Below, one piece after another: positions 43,793-53,478 of a DNA stretch of 64,000 nucleotides (its first letter is position 1; every line of letters begins with the position of its first letter). A program made the translations under genes and the position numbers. Source of the stretch: Blautia sp. MSJ-9 (GTDB taxonomy: Bacteria; Bacillota; Clostridia; Lachnospirales; Lachnospiraceae); NCBI RefSeq assembly GCF_018919065.1, contig NZ_JAHLQG010000006.1, forward strand, positions 50,149-114,148. The letters are read 5' to 3'. The notes beneath the pieces are model-generated. The model saw nothing but the letters and a program-made list of their open reading frames with translations. It made no database searches and had not been told where the DNA came from.

Positions 43793-46242
43793 GAGGAATA
43801 CTAAAAAGAGCAGGTATTCTCCTTCTTGTGTTTCTGATTGGTGTAGCAGGAACTGCGCTGCTTCTGAATAGTCAGTCTACAGATGACAGGTCTGATTTTA
43901 ATGACGCTACTTTTCCGGAAGTCATGATCGACATGGATGGTACATTGATCAACCGAATGTACGGTTATGCAGAACCTATGCAGGCGGACTTTACCAGGGA
44001 CAGTGTAACACCTCTGGATACTACAAAGAAACTCAAATTCAAGGTAAATCCATATAATGCGGATGTGAAAAGTTTCTCATATGAAATCCGTACTTCAGAT
44101 GGAAATAAAGTTCTGGAAAATAAGAAGATCAAGAATCTCCAGAAAGAAGATTCTTATCTGACGGTAGATGTGGAAATCACCAGTGATCTGCGAATGAATC
44201 AGGAATATTCCATGCAGATCGCGCTGGAGACAGATGAGAGCGTAGCATATTATTATACCCGAGTTGTTTCCAGATCACAGGTACATGCATCTGATTATGC
44301 AGCTTTTGTCAAATATTTTTATGAGGCCTGTCTGGACAAGAATACAGCAGATGACTTAGGAAGTTATCTGGAGCCGGAGACCACGGGAGCTGCTACGAAT
44401 TATGCAGGAATTAATATTAATTCTTCTCTGAGTGAGATCAGCTGGGGAACTCTTGCACCGCAGTTATATCAGGGAGGTATTCCGGTTATCAAAGATATCA
44501 ACGAAACAACTGCCAGTATTTCTGTTGAGTATCAGATTACATCTCAAAGTGATAACGGCGATACAGAATTGTATGATGTAAAAGAATTTTACAGGATGAA
44601 ATATCAGGATACACGAATTTATTTGCTTGATTTCCAACGTTCTGCCAGTCAGGTATTCGACGGAACACTTCCGGTTTATTCAGATGATGGACTGACTCTG
44701 GGTGTGCGCGACAAGAATGTGGAATATATGATGAATGACAGCGCTACAGTGATAGCATTTGTGCAGGAGGGAGATCTGTGGTCTTACTCACCGGACAACG
44801 GAAAAGTAAACCAGGTTTTCAGCTTCCGAAAATCTGAGGACGGAGATTTCCGCGATTCAAGAACGCAGCATGATATCAAGATTGTCCGGGTGACAGATGA
44901 GGGTGACATTGACTTTGTACTTTATGGATATATGAACAGAGGAAACCACGAAGGATATGAAGGAATCGGTGTTTATCATTACAACCATGATAAGAATGTG
45001 GCAGAGGAGCGGGCATTTATCCCTGTTTCAGAATCCTTTGAGTTCCTGAAGAAGGATCTGGAAAAATTATCCTATGTCAATGAAAACAATGAGTTGTTTC
45101 TGCTTCTGGCAAAGAATCTCTACAAGATTAATATTGAAGAGAATACAAGTGAAGTACTGGAAAAGGGAATTAAGAATGCAAACTTTGTTTCTTCTGATAA
45201 TAATGATCATGCAGCCTGGCTGGTTTCAGAAGGTGATGAGAAGGGAAGAATCAAGGAAATTGATTTTGATACCTGTGAAACCCGTCTGATTGCACCGGAG
45301 AAGGGACAGAGACTTCGCACAGTAGGATTTATGAATGAGGATCTGATCTATGGAATCCTGAATAAATCCGATATCCTTACAGATGAAGACGGACATAAAT
45401 CCGAAGGTATTCGTGTTCTGCGTATTGAAGATTTTGAAGGAAATGTAAAGAAGGAATATCAGAAAGAGGGATTGTACATCACGGATATTTCTGTAGGAAG
45501 TACATTGATAGAGTTTGAACTTTCCGCAAAATCCGGAGATACTGCTTATGTTGCCCAAAAGAAGGACAATATTATGAACAACAAAAAGGATGCTGTGAAT
45601 ACAGTTAAGGTTGAGCTGGTTTCGGCATCCAGAACCGGTGTCCGTGTGAAATTGACATTGAATACATCTACGCAGACAGATTCACCGCTTGCTATGTATG
45701 CCAAGGTAAGCAGTGCAAGGCAGAAGGATATTGTATTGGATACACAGATCCCGCAGGAAACTACTTATTATGTTTATGGTCAGGGAGGACTGGACAGTAT
45801 CTATACAGATCCTGCAAAAGCAGTTCTGCGTGCAGATAATCTGGGCGGTGTGGTACTGAACCGTGCGCAGCAGTATATCTGGGAACGTGGGAATAAGAAG
45901 ACGAAGATACAGATGGATACAGGAGAACTTCCGGATATTATTCTTCAGGGAACCCTGGATGTGGCAACATTGAAGAAGAGCCTGAAGAAGACCGGCACAG
46001 TAATCGACCTTTCCGGGTGCAGTCTGGATAGCGTGTTATATGAAGTAAGTGCACAGCGTCCTGTGATCGCCAAGACAGGAGCCAATACCAGTGTGGTGAT
46101 CGTGGGGTATGACGAGTACAATACTTATCTCTATGATCCGGTCAAGAAAGAAACTTATCCGTATGGAATGAATGACAGTACAGATTTATTCCAGAAAGCG
46201 GGAAATGTATTTATCACATATGTGGAAGCTGTTAATTACTGA
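43789..46242 (+). CDS. Large membrane-anchored extracellular protein, C39-like C-terminus
   Basis: A signal anchor at residues c. 7-27 leads to 790 extracellular residues. The middle (c. 300-600) has repeated strands with Asp-rich turns, perhaps a beta-propeller. The last c. 130 residues resemble a C39-type papain-like fold: SGCSLDSVLYEVSAQRPVIA, then VIVGYDEYNTYLYDP, as in peptidase_C39_2 proteins, though the catalytic set cannot be confirmed by eye. It overlaps the methyltransferase gene. The function is unknown. Confidence 0.7.
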   Translation: MRGILKRAGILLLVFLIGVAGTALLLNSQSTDDRSDFNDATFPEVMIDMDGTLINRMYGYAEPMQADFTRDSVTPLDTTKKLKFKVNPYNADVKSFSYEIRTSDGNKVLENKKIKNLQKEDSYLTVDVEITSDLRMNQEYSMQIALETDESVAYYYTRVVSRSQVHASDYAAFVKYFYEACLDKNTADDLGSYLEPETTGAATNYAGININSSLSEISWGTLAPQLYQGGIPVIKDINETTASISVEYQITSQSDNGDTELYDVKEFYRMKYQDTRIYLLDFQRSASQVFDGTLPVYSDDGLTLGVRDKNVEYMMNDSATVIAFVQEGDLWSYSPDNGKVNQVFSFRKSEDGDFRDSRTQHDIKIVRVTDEGDIDFVLYGYMNRGNHEGYEGIGVYHYNHDKNVAEERAFIPVSESFEFLKKDLEKLSYVNENNELFLLLAKNLYKINIEENTSEVLEKGIKNANFVSSDNNDHAAWLVSEGDEKGRIKEIDFDTCETRLIAPEKGQRLRTVGFMNEDLIYGILNKSDILTDEDGHKSEGIRVLRIEDFEGNVKKEYQKEGLYITDISVGSTLIEFELSAKSGDTAYVAQKKDNIMNNKKDAVNTVKVELVSASRTGVRVKLTLNTSTQTDSPLAMYAKVSSARQKDIVLDTQIPQETTYYVYGQGGLDSIYTDPAKAVLRADNLGGVVLNRAQQYIWERGNKKTKIQMDTGELPDIILQGTLDVATLKKSLKKTGTVIDLSGCSLDSVLYEVSAQRPVIAKTGANTSVVIVGYDEYNTYLYDPVKKETYPYGMNDSTDLFQKAGNVFITYVEAVNY

Positions 46243-46262
46243 TATAGCTTTCGCGACAATCA

Positions 46263-46414
46263 GACAGGTTGCTGTTCACTCCGTGCCCAGTAACACGCTT
46301 CGCGATGCACAGAATTTATGCTGATCGCATAAATTCGCGCTGTATGTCTCGGGATTTTGACATATTCATGTCAAAACACCTCGCGGGATAGTGGCGTGTG
46401 AATAGCAACCTGTC
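46263..46414. repeat. MITE-like structured repeat A, copy 2 (inverted)
   Basis: Bounded by GACAGGTTGCTGTTCAC and GTGAATAGCAACCTGTC, 17-base inverted ends with one mismatch. The core is the inverse of the copy at 7576-7718. Hairpins TTTTGACAT/ATGTCAAAA and GAATTTATGC/GCATAAATTC replace those of copy 1 with paired changes. It begins 20 bases after the stop of the large membrane protein gene. Confidence 0.85.
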
Positions 46415-46524
46415 AGTTATTATTAAGAAAAATTGTGCAAATGGTTATTTACATTTGAACGATATTTGAGTATCCTTAAAAGGAAATGAGAGTTATATGA
46501 CAAAATATAGCTGTTGAATAATTG

Positions 46525-46580
46525 CTGTTCACGGATAATATCCTGCGAGGCGTTTTTTGGGAACAAAGGGAACAGTAATA
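46525..46580. repeat. Shortened relative of repeat A
   Basis: TTGCTGTTCAC at the left and GGAACAGTAAT at the right form inverted ends. The inside TATCCTGCGAGGCGTTTT matches one edge of the longer repeats. It lies directly ahead of the galT ribosome binding site, in the galT leader. Confidence 0.65.
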
Positions 46581-46603
46581 ACGAAACGGAGGGAAATGTA
46601 CCA

Positions 46604-48094
46604 ATGTTATACGAGAACATTAAGAAATTAGTACAGTACGGAATTGAAACAGGGCTCACACCTGCCTGCGAGAAGAGTTACACAACCAATCTTCTCCTGG
46701 ATGTCTTTAAGGAAGATGAATATGTGGAACCTGAAGAAGAATACACAGACATTAATCTGGAAGAGGTTTTAAATGCGCTTCTGGATGAAGCAGTAAAGAG
46801 AAATCTAATTGAAGACAGTATCGTTTACCGTGATCTGTTTGATACCAGACTTATGAACTGCCTGATGCCACGTCCAGGTCAGGTACAGAAAGAGTTCTGG
46901 AGCAAATATGAGAAAGATCCGCAGGAAGCAACTGATTATTTCTACAAACTCAGCCAGGACAGTAACTATATCCGCCGTTATCGTGTAGAGAAAGACCAGA
47001 AATGGACTGTAGACAGTGAATATGGAAAAATCGATATCACAATTAACCTTTCCAAACCAGAGAAGGATCCGAAAGCTATTGCAGCTGCCAAACTTGTAAA
47101 GTCCAGCAGCTATCCGAAATGCCTTCTTTGTCCGGAGAATGAAGGATATGCGGGAAGAGTCAATCATCCTGCCAGAGAGAATCACAGAATTATCCCGATT
47201 ACTGTAAATGACAGTCCTTGGGGCTTCCAGTATTCTCCATATGTATATTACAATGAACACTGCATCGTATTTAACAGCAGTCACATTCCAATGAAGATCG
47301 AGAAGAATACATTTATCAAACTCTTTGATTTTGTAAAACTTTTCCCACATTACTTCCTTGGATCTAATGCAGACCTTCCAATCGTCGGTGGATCTATTTT
47401 AAGCCATGATCATTTCCAGGGTGGTCACTATACATTCGCGATGGCAAAAGCGCCGATTGAGAAACATGTGACAATCCCGGGATATGAAGATGTGGAAGCA
47501 GGCATTGTCAAATGGCCATTATCTGTTTTAAGAATCCGTCACAAAGACGAGAAGAGACTGATAGAACTTGCAACACATGTTCTGGAAGTATGGAGAGGTT
47601 ACACAGACGAGAGCGCATTTATTTTTGCCGAGACAGACGGAGAACCGCACAATACAATCACACCGATTGCCCGTAGATCAGGAGATATGTTTGAACTGGA
47701 TCTTACCCTGAGAAATAACATTACCACAGAGGAGCATCCGCTTGGTGTATACCATCCTCATGCAGAGTACCATCATATCAAGAAAGAGAACATTGGTCTG
47801 ATCGAGGTAATGGGACTTGCGGTACTTCCGGCAAGATTAAAAGAGGAACTGGAACTTCTTGCAGAATATATTCTGGAGGGAAAAGATATTTCTTCTAATG
47901 AGAAGATTGAGAAACATGCAGCATGGGTTGCAGAATTCCTTCCTAAATATGACAACCTTGATAAAGATAACATTCAGGATGTTCTCAGAAAAGAAGTCGG
48001 CAATGTATTTGTTCATGTACTGGAAGATGCCGGTGTATATAAATGCACTGCAGAAGGCAGAGATGCATTTATGAGATTCATTGATAAATTATAA
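46604..48094 (+). CDS. galT: UDP-glucose--hexose-1-phosphate uridylyltransferase, class II
   Basis: Leloir pathway enzyme that exchanges UMP between UDP-glucose and galactose-1-phosphate. The 496 residues fit the larger Firmicute GalT type; VGGSILSHDHFQGGHYTFAM carries the active-site histidines. The start at 46604 lies 8 bases after GGAGGGAA; an upstream in-frame ATG at 46514 lies inside a repeat. galK and galE are not beside it. It would process galactose freed by the alpha-galactosidase at 487. Confidence 0.95.
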   Translation: MLYENIKKLVQYGIETGLTPACEKSYTTNLLLDVFKEDEYVEPEEEYTDINLEEVLNALLDEAVKRNLIEDSIVYRDLFDTRLMNCLMPRPGQVQKEFWSKYEKDPQEATDYFYKLSQDSNYIRRYRVEKDQKWTVDSEYGKIDITINLSKPEKDPKAIAAAKLVKSSSYPKCLLCPENEGYAGRVNHPARENHRIIPITVNDSPWGFQYSPYVYYNEHCIVFNSSHIPMKIEKNTFIKLFDFVKLFPHYFLGSNADLPIVGGSILSHDHFQGGHYTFAMAKAPIEKHVTIPGYEDVEAGIVKWPLSVLRIRHKDEKRLIELATHVLEVWRGYTDESAFIFAETDGEPHNTITPIARRSGDMFELDLTLRNNITTEEHPLGVYHPHAEYHHIKKENIGLIEVMGLAVLPARLKEELELLAEYILEGKDISSNEKIEKHAAWVAEFLPKYDNLDKDNIQDVLRKEVGNVFVHVLEDAGVYKCTAEGRDAFMRFIDKL

Positions 48095-48188
48095 GAGATT
48101 ATTTACCGAACATAAGAAAGATGGATTTTACATAACAGAAAAACAGATTTGTTATTATAAAACCAAATGACATTATTTAACCAAATCA

Positions 48189-48242
48189 AGTAAGTCCACT
48201 GCTTCAATTGCGAAAAGCAATAAACAGTGGGTGGGGACTTGC
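48189..48242 (+). other. Long hairpin in the leader of the secreted SGNH protein
   Basis: AAGTCC, CACTG and TTGC pair with GCAA, CAGTG and GGACTT in order, with small bulges, to make one long stem. A terminator follows 40 bases later and the gene start at 48346. The combination looks like a regulated leader or a small RNA. Confidence 0.55.
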
Positions 48243-48281
48243 AAAGTAATTCAGATTTCGAATGTTTGGGAATGCACAGAG

Positions 48282-48316
48282 AACGTCCCGCACATTTGGC
48301 AGCGGGGCGTTTTTGC
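48282..48316 (+). terminator. Terminator or attenuator ahead of the SGNH gene
   Basis: AACGTCCCGC at 48282-48291 pairs with GCGGGGCGTT at 48302-48311, and TTTTT follows. It lies 30 bases ahead of the gene start, so it either ends transcripts from galT or attenuates the next gene. Confidence 0.8.
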
Positions 48317-48345
48317 AAAGTTTTGCAAATAAAATGGAGGTAATT

Positions 48346-50760
48346 ATGTACAGAAAGAAACACGGAAGAGGAAGGCGTTTTGCCAGTGTGGTTCTGGCAG
48401 CGGCGATGATCGTTACAGCGGTTCCGGCGCAGGCAGCAGACTTTTGCTCTCCGGATAGCTTCGAACAGATTTTCAGTTCCGGAGAAGAAGACTCCGTAGA
48501 CGAATTTGACACAGGAACGGAGAGTGCAGCTGCACAGGCAGCAGTCGGGCAGCAGGAGGTTACACCGACGGTGACACCTCAGCCGGATGGAACACCGACA
48601 CCGGAAGCATCTCCGACACCAGAGGTATCAACAACGCCTACAGTGACACCAACGGAAACACCGACTCCTTCACCAACACCAACGCCGACTCCATCTGTGA
48701 CACCGACGATCAACCCGGAGAAAGAAGTTATGCTTCGCTTCGTGGATGGAGAGGGGAATGAATGTGAACAGTTAAGAGCTGTACTGGCATGGAATGATTC
48801 TCTGATTTTGCCTAGTGTACCGGATTCGACAGCTCCAAATATGTGGAAACTGGAGAAGGATGAGGCATTGGGAGAAGCGATCACACTTAAAGGAGGAGAT
48901 CTGCTTACCCTGAAAAAGGGAGAGAGCTGGGACTTTTTTATTAAGAATGGTGAGCTGGATTTCTATATGCCGAAGAAATGTACAATTTCTCTTTATAACA
49001 ATTCGGGTACAAGTGTATTTTCCAAAGGTACACTGAAAGCTTACGAGACGAACACCATTACACTGCCGGATATGCCGTCAAGCAAGTATATTAATTATGG
49101 ATGGACTGCTACCAAGGGTTCTTCAAATGTGGACTATGAGCTGAATACCCAGTATACGGTAACGGGTGATATGAATTTCTACATTGTGCGCCGTACAGCA
49201 CTTCAGGTAAAATTTATGACGAATACCGGGGCAAGCAACAGTAAGTTTACTGCACTGAATCAGAAGATCGGCAAGGGACTTACCATAACAATGCCGCAGG
49301 TTCCTGCAAAAACAGGTTATCAGGCTTTAGGATGGTCCAAGAGCAAGAACGCATCTTCTGCCACTTATAAAGTAAATCAGCAGGTAAAGGTAAGTGCCGC
49401 TCTGAATTTATATGCAGTTTATAAGAAACTGCCGTATACGGTTAGTTTTAATAACAATAATGGAACAAGCACAAGTAAGACTTATACATCATTAACTTTA
49501 TATGCATCAAAGAATCAGATGGTAACTCTGCCTGAGGTGCCGAAGGTAAAAGGATACACTAATCTTGGATGGACAACTGTAAAAGGAAAAACGACGCCAC
49601 TGTATAAGGTTGGTGCAAGCGTAAAGATTACCAAGAACACGCAATTCTATGCAGTACGCAGAAAGAGTAATTACTACACAGTTACCTATTATCTGGGAAA
49701 TGGAAATACCAATGCAGCTTATAAGAAACTTACTCAGACTGTAGAAGAGGGAACTGTTGTCAAATTTGCGCAGGTACCAGCCAGAACCGGATATGTAAAT
49801 CTGGGATGGTCCAGTACCAAGAATTCCACGAAAGCAACTGCCAAAGCAACTCATACAGTGACGAAAAATATTGCTCTTTATGCAGTACAGAAGAAAGCAG
49901 TTATGCTTACGCTTCACAAGTTTGGCGGAACGATTTGGCAGAAGACGACTCTGGCACAGGGGTCTACCTATAAACTGCCGGGAGTCAGAGATGCAGAAGG
50001 TTATACATTTATGGGATGGTCTTCCAAAGAAATGCAGACTGTCAGTCCGGAATATGAGGCAGAAGATACGATCACAGTAAATGGAAACATGGATCTGTAT
50101 GCAGTGGTATTTAACAGATCTTCAGAGACAGATCTTTCAGAAGATGAACTTCCACAGGTAAATACTTATAAATACAAGCAGGTGATCTTTGTAGGAGATT
50201 CCCGTACAGAATATATGGAGAATGTTCTGAAGTCTATGGGTCAGACTGCGATCAAGGATGTGAAGTTTGTCTGCTCAGCAGGAAAAGGATTAGACTGGCT
50301 TTCTACAACCGGATGGTCGAGTCTTTACTCCATGGTAATAAATGGAAAGAACAGTATTCTTGAGAAGAGAACGGCGGTTATCTTTAACTTTGGCGTAAAT
50401 GATCTGAAAGATTATAAGGAATATGTATCATATTATAATGGCATTGCACCTATGCTGAACAGTAAAGGATGTGATCTGTATTTCATGTCAGTGAATCCAA
50501 TAAATCGCCAGATGCTGTCAAATACCAACAGAGCCGACAGAAGTGAAGCTTCAGTCAGATTATTTAATGCTTATCTGAAATCAAACCTGAGTTCAGCGTA
50601 TACCTATATTGATATGTATTCCTATCTGAAATCAACAGGATACAGTTTTGCCAGTGATTATTATGGTGTTGGAACGATAGATGACGGTTTGCATTATACT
50701 GCAAGAACTTATAAGCGCATTTATGCGAAATGTATGGATTCATTAAGACAACCATCTTAA
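48346..50760 (+). CDS. Secreted SGNH hydrolase with InlB-type repeats
   Basis: A signal peptide (c. 10-28) is followed by a Thr/Pro-rich spacer (c. 55-115), about six InlB B-type (Listeria-Bacteroides) repeats (c. 115-590; each ends near GYxxLGWS...LYAV), and a C-terminal SGNH hydrolase domain (c. 600-804). The catalytic pattern is FVGDSRTEYM, then FGVNDL, and DGLHYT. Such domains remove acetyl or other ester groups from sugars. No LPXTG or choline-binding motif is seen, so how it stays on the cell is unclear. GGAGG precedes the ATG at 48346. Confidence 0.87.
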   Translation: MYRKKHGRGRRFASVVLAAAMIVTAVPAQAADFCSPDSFEQIFSSGEEDSVDEFDTGTESAAAQAAVGQQEVTPTVTPQPDGTPTPEASPTPEVSTTPTVTPTETPTPSPTPTPTPSVTPTINPEKEVMLRFVDGEGNECEQLRAVLAWNDSLILPSVPDSTAPNMWKLEKDEALGEAITLKGGDLLTLKKGESWDFFIKNGELDFYMPKKCTISLYNNSGTSVFSKGTLKAYETNTITLPDMPSSKYINYGWTATKGSSNVDYELNTQYTVTGDMNFYIVRRTALQVKFMTNTGASNSKFTALNQKIGKGLTITMPQVPAKTGYQALGWSKSKNASSATYKVNQQVKVSAALNLYAVYKKLPYTVSFNNNNGTSTSKTYTSLTLYASKNQMVTLPEVPKVKGYTNLGWTTVKGKTTPLYKVGASVKITKNTQFYAVRRKSNYYTVTYYLGNGNTNAAYKKLTQTVEEGTVVKFAQVPARTGYVNLGWSSTKNSTKATAKATHTVTKNIALYAVQKKAVMLTLHKFGGTIWQKTTLAQGSTYKLPGVRDAEGYTFMGWSSKEMQTVSPEYEAEDTITVNGNMDLYAVVFNRSSETDLSEDELPQVNTYKYKQVIFVGDSRTEYMENVLKSMGQTAIKDVKFVCSAGKGLDWLSTTGWSSLYSMVINGKNSILEKRTAVIFNFGVNDLKDYKEYVSYYNGIAPMLNSKGCDLYFMSVNPINRQMLSNTNRADRSEASVRLFNAYLKSNLSSAYTYIDMYSYLKSTGYSFASDYYGVGTIDDGLHYTARTYKRIYAKCMDSLRQPS

Positions 50761-50827
50761 GAGAAAAAACACAGTTAAATACCAGATTACTCCTTGCGTG
50801 AAATCAGGGAATAGTCTATACTAAAGG

Positions 50828-50867
50828 ACGAGACAGCTGTTATGAGAGAACAGCGTTTCGTCTTTTT
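50828..50867 (+). terminator. Terminator between the SGNH gene and asnS
   Basis: ACGAGACAGCTGTT pairs with AACAGCGTTTCGT (one bulge), and CTTTTTG follows. It is an intrinsic terminator 70 bases after the SGNH gene. Confidence 0.85.
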
Positions 50868-50909
50868 GTGTAATATCCACAACGATGAGGAGAAAGAGGA
50901 AATATAGAT

Positions 50910-52301
50910 ATGAAGTTAACAACAGTAAAAGAAATCTACAAAGAGAGAGAGAAATACCTGGACAAAGAGGTTACTGTAGGAGGATGGGTACGAAGCGTAC
51001 GTGATTCCAAGACTTTTGGATTTATCGTTCTTCATGACGGATCCTTCTTTGAAACTCTTCAGGTAGTTTATCATGATACAATGGATAACTTTGCTGAGAT
51101 CAGCAAATTAAACGTAGGTGCTGCTATTATCGTCAAAGGTACACTGGTAGCAACTCCGCAGGCAAAACAGCCATTTGAGATCCAGGCCACAGAAGTCAGC
51201 GTAGAGGGTACTTCTGCACCGGATTATCCGCTTCAGAAGAAACGCCACAGCCTTGAATACTTAAGAACTATCACACATCTCCGTCCGAGAACAAACACAT
51301 TCCAGGCAGTATTCCGTGTACGTTCTCTGTGCGCTTATGCGATCCATCGTTTCTTCCAGGAACAGGGATTCGTGTATGTTCATACTCCACTGATCACAGG
51401 AAGTGACTGTGAAGGTGCAGGTGAGATGTTCCAGGTAACAACACTGGATATGAACAATATTCCGACAGATGATAAGGGTGCTGTAGATTACTCTCAGGAC
51501 TTCTTTGGAAAAGAAACCAACCTGACAGTAAGCGGTCAGTTAAACTGCGAGACTTTTGCACAGGCATTCCGTAATGTTTATACATTCGGACCAACATTCC
51601 GTGCAGAGAACTCCAATACAACCCGTCATGCAGCAGAGTTCTGGATGATCGAGCCTGAGTGTGCATTTGCAGACTTAAATGACAACATGGATCTTGCAGA
51701 AGCAATGCTGAAATATGTCATCCGCTATGTACTTGAGAATGCACCGGAAGAGATGAACTTCTTCAACTCTTTCATTGATAAAGGTCTTCTTGACAGACTG
51801 AACCATGTATTAAATTCTGAGTTCGGTCACGTAACTTATACAGAAGCAGTAGAACTTCTGGAAAAGAACAACGATAAATTTGATTACAAAGTATTCTGGG
51901 GATGCGATCTGCAGACAGAGCATGAACGTTATCTGACAGAAGAGATCTTTAAGAAACCTGTATTTGTAACAGACTATCCGAAGGAGATCAAAGCATTCTA
52001 CATGAAGATGAATGAGGATAACAAGACTGTTGCAGCTATGGACTGTCTGGTACCTGGAATCGGTGAGATTATCGGTGGAAGCCAGAGAGAGGATGATATT
52101 GAGAAACTTGAGAAACGTATGGATGAGCTGGGACTGAAGAAAGAGGATTATGATTTCTATCTTGATCTTCGCAAATATGGTTCCACACGTCATTCAGGAT
52201 TTGGTCTTGGATTTGAACGTTGCGTAATGTACCTTACCGGCATGGGCAACATCCGTGACGTAATTCCATTCCCAAGAACTGTTAAGAACTGTGACTTATA
52301 A
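50910..52301 (+). CDS. asnS: Asparaginyl-tRNA synthetase
   Basis: Class II synthetase of 463 residues that charges tRNA-Asn. The N-terminal OB-fold ([26 protein letters not shown]) binds the anticodon. Motif 2 ([21 protein letters not shown]) and motif 3 ([27 protein letters not shown]) are complete; the ending and the missing insertion set it apart from AspRS and LysRS. GGAGAAAGAGG precedes the start. Confidence 0.97.
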   Translation: MKLTTVKEIYKEREKYLDKEVTVGGWVRSVRDSKTFGFIVLHDGSFFETLQVVYHDTMDNFAEISKLNVGAAIIVKGTLVATPQAKQPFEIQATEVSVEGTSAPDYPLQKKRHSLEYLRTITHLRPRTNTFQAVFRVRSLCAYAIHRFFQEQGFVYVHTPLITGSDCEGAGEMFQVTTLDMNNIPTDDKGAVDYSQDFFGKETNLTVSGQLNCETFAQAFRNVYTFGPTFRAENSNTTRHAAEFWMIEPECAFADLNDNMDLAEAMLKYVIRYVLENAPEEMNFFNSFIDKGLLDRLNHVLNSEFGHVTYTEAVELLEKNNDKFDYKVFWGCDLQTEHERYLTEEIFKKPVFVTDYPKEIKAFYMKMNEDNKTVAAMDCLVPGIGEIIGGSQREDDIEKLEKRMDELGLKKEDYDFYLDLRKYGSTRHSGFGLGFERCVMYLTGMGNIRDVIPFPRTVKNCDL

Positions 52302-52415
52302 TTAGAATCGTAGAAAGATGTTTAGCAGTACACAGATACTATTTCCAGTTGAAATAAGCAGACGATATCTGTCTGGACCTGTGTTTTGAGAAACATAACA
52401 GAAAGAGAGATTGGC

Positions 52416-53468
52416 ATGAGATTTATTCATCTTGCAGATGTACACCTTGGTGCAGTCCCGGACAGGGGCTGTCCATGGAGCAGCAGGCGGGAGGAAGAAA
52501 TCTGGGAAACTTTCCGCCGGGTTATTGCGGGTATCCGTGAGAATCCGGTGGATTTGTTATTTATAGCAGGAGATTTATTCCACCGCCAGCCTCTTTTACG
52601 GGAGCTAAAAGAAGTAAATTACCTGTTTTCCACCATTCCGGATACACGAATTTATCTGATGGCAGGAAATCATGACTACATCAAAGCAGATTCTTTTTAC
52701 CGGGATTTTCAGTGGGAAAAGAACGTGACATTTTTTAAGAATGAACAGCTCACATGTGTGAAGGATGAGAAGTTGGATGTCTATGTATATGGATTAAGCT
52801 ATGAGCACCAGGAGATTGAGAAGCCACTTTACGATGCGGCCCGTCCTGTAGAGGGGGAGGGAATGCATATCCTGTTGGCACATGGCGGAGATGCTACACA
52901 TATACCAATGAATATAAAAGGCATTGCTTCCGCAGGATTTGATTATGTGGCGCTTGGACATATCCATAAACCACAGATTCTGATCAGGGATGGCGCAGCT
53001 TATGCAGGGGCGCTGGAACCTATCGACAGGAATGATCTGGGAGAGCATGGGTACATAGAAGGACATCTGGAGAACGGGAGACTTAAGACAACGTTTGTGC
53101 CATTTGCCTGCCGCTCTTATGAACAGATTCTGCTGATGCTGCGGGAAGATTCTACACAGGCATCCCTGGAGGATATGCTAAAGGCAGATCTGGCAACAAA
53201 AGGCCGCATGAATATCTACAGGATTGTGATCCGTGGAAACCGGGCACCGGAGCTTCTGCTTCTTCCGGAGAGACTGAAGTCCTTTGGGTTTGTGACAGAA
53301 GTGTTGGATGAATCCAGACCTGCTTATGATCTGGAGGACCTTGAGAAAAAGTATAGCGGAACATTGATTGGTGATTATATCAGTTATTTTCTTCATAAAG
53401 ACAGAAATGTGATAGAGGAGAAAGCTTTGTATTATGGGCTTCAGGCTCTATTGGAGACAAGCAGGTGA
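52416..53468 (+). CDS. SbcD/YhaO-like metallophosphoesterase
   Basis: Predicted DNA-processing nuclease subunit. The phosphoesterase motifs are present: HLADVHLGA, GDLFHR, AGNHD, LLAHGG and GHIHKP. The start at 52416 follows AAAGAGAG; an earlier in-frame TTG at 52386 is less likely. The 350 residues fit YhaO of Bacillus. The partner ATPase gene follows after 10 bases. Confidence 0.88.
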   Translation: MRFIHLADVHLGAVPDRGCPWSSRREEEIWETFRRVIAGIRENPVDLLFIAGDLFHRQPLLRELKEVNYLFSTIPDTRIYLMAGNHDYIKADSFYRDFQWEKNVTFFKNEQLTCVKDEKLDVYVYGLSYEHQEIEKPLYDAARPVEGEGMHILLAHGGDATHIPMNIKGIASAGFDYVALGHIHKPQILIRDGAAYAGALEPIDRNDLGEHGYIEGHLENGRLKTTFVPFACRSYEQILLMLREDSTQASLEDMLKADLATKGRMNIYRIVIRGNRAPELLLLPERLKSFGFVTEVLDESRPAYDLEDLEKKYSGTLIGDYISYFLHKDRNVIEEKALYYGLQALLETSR

Positions 53469-53478
53469 CAGGTAGAAT

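Noticed and set aside
49201..50100. Repeats in the SGNH protein gene taken as a DNA repeat array
   Set aside because: The periodicity is at protein level (InlB-type repeats) and the DNA units have diverged.
52330..52389. Terminator after asnS (ACAGATA/TATCTGT and ACACAG/CTGTGT)
   Set aside because: The stems are short and the T-tract is poor and distant; support is too weak to list it as a feature.
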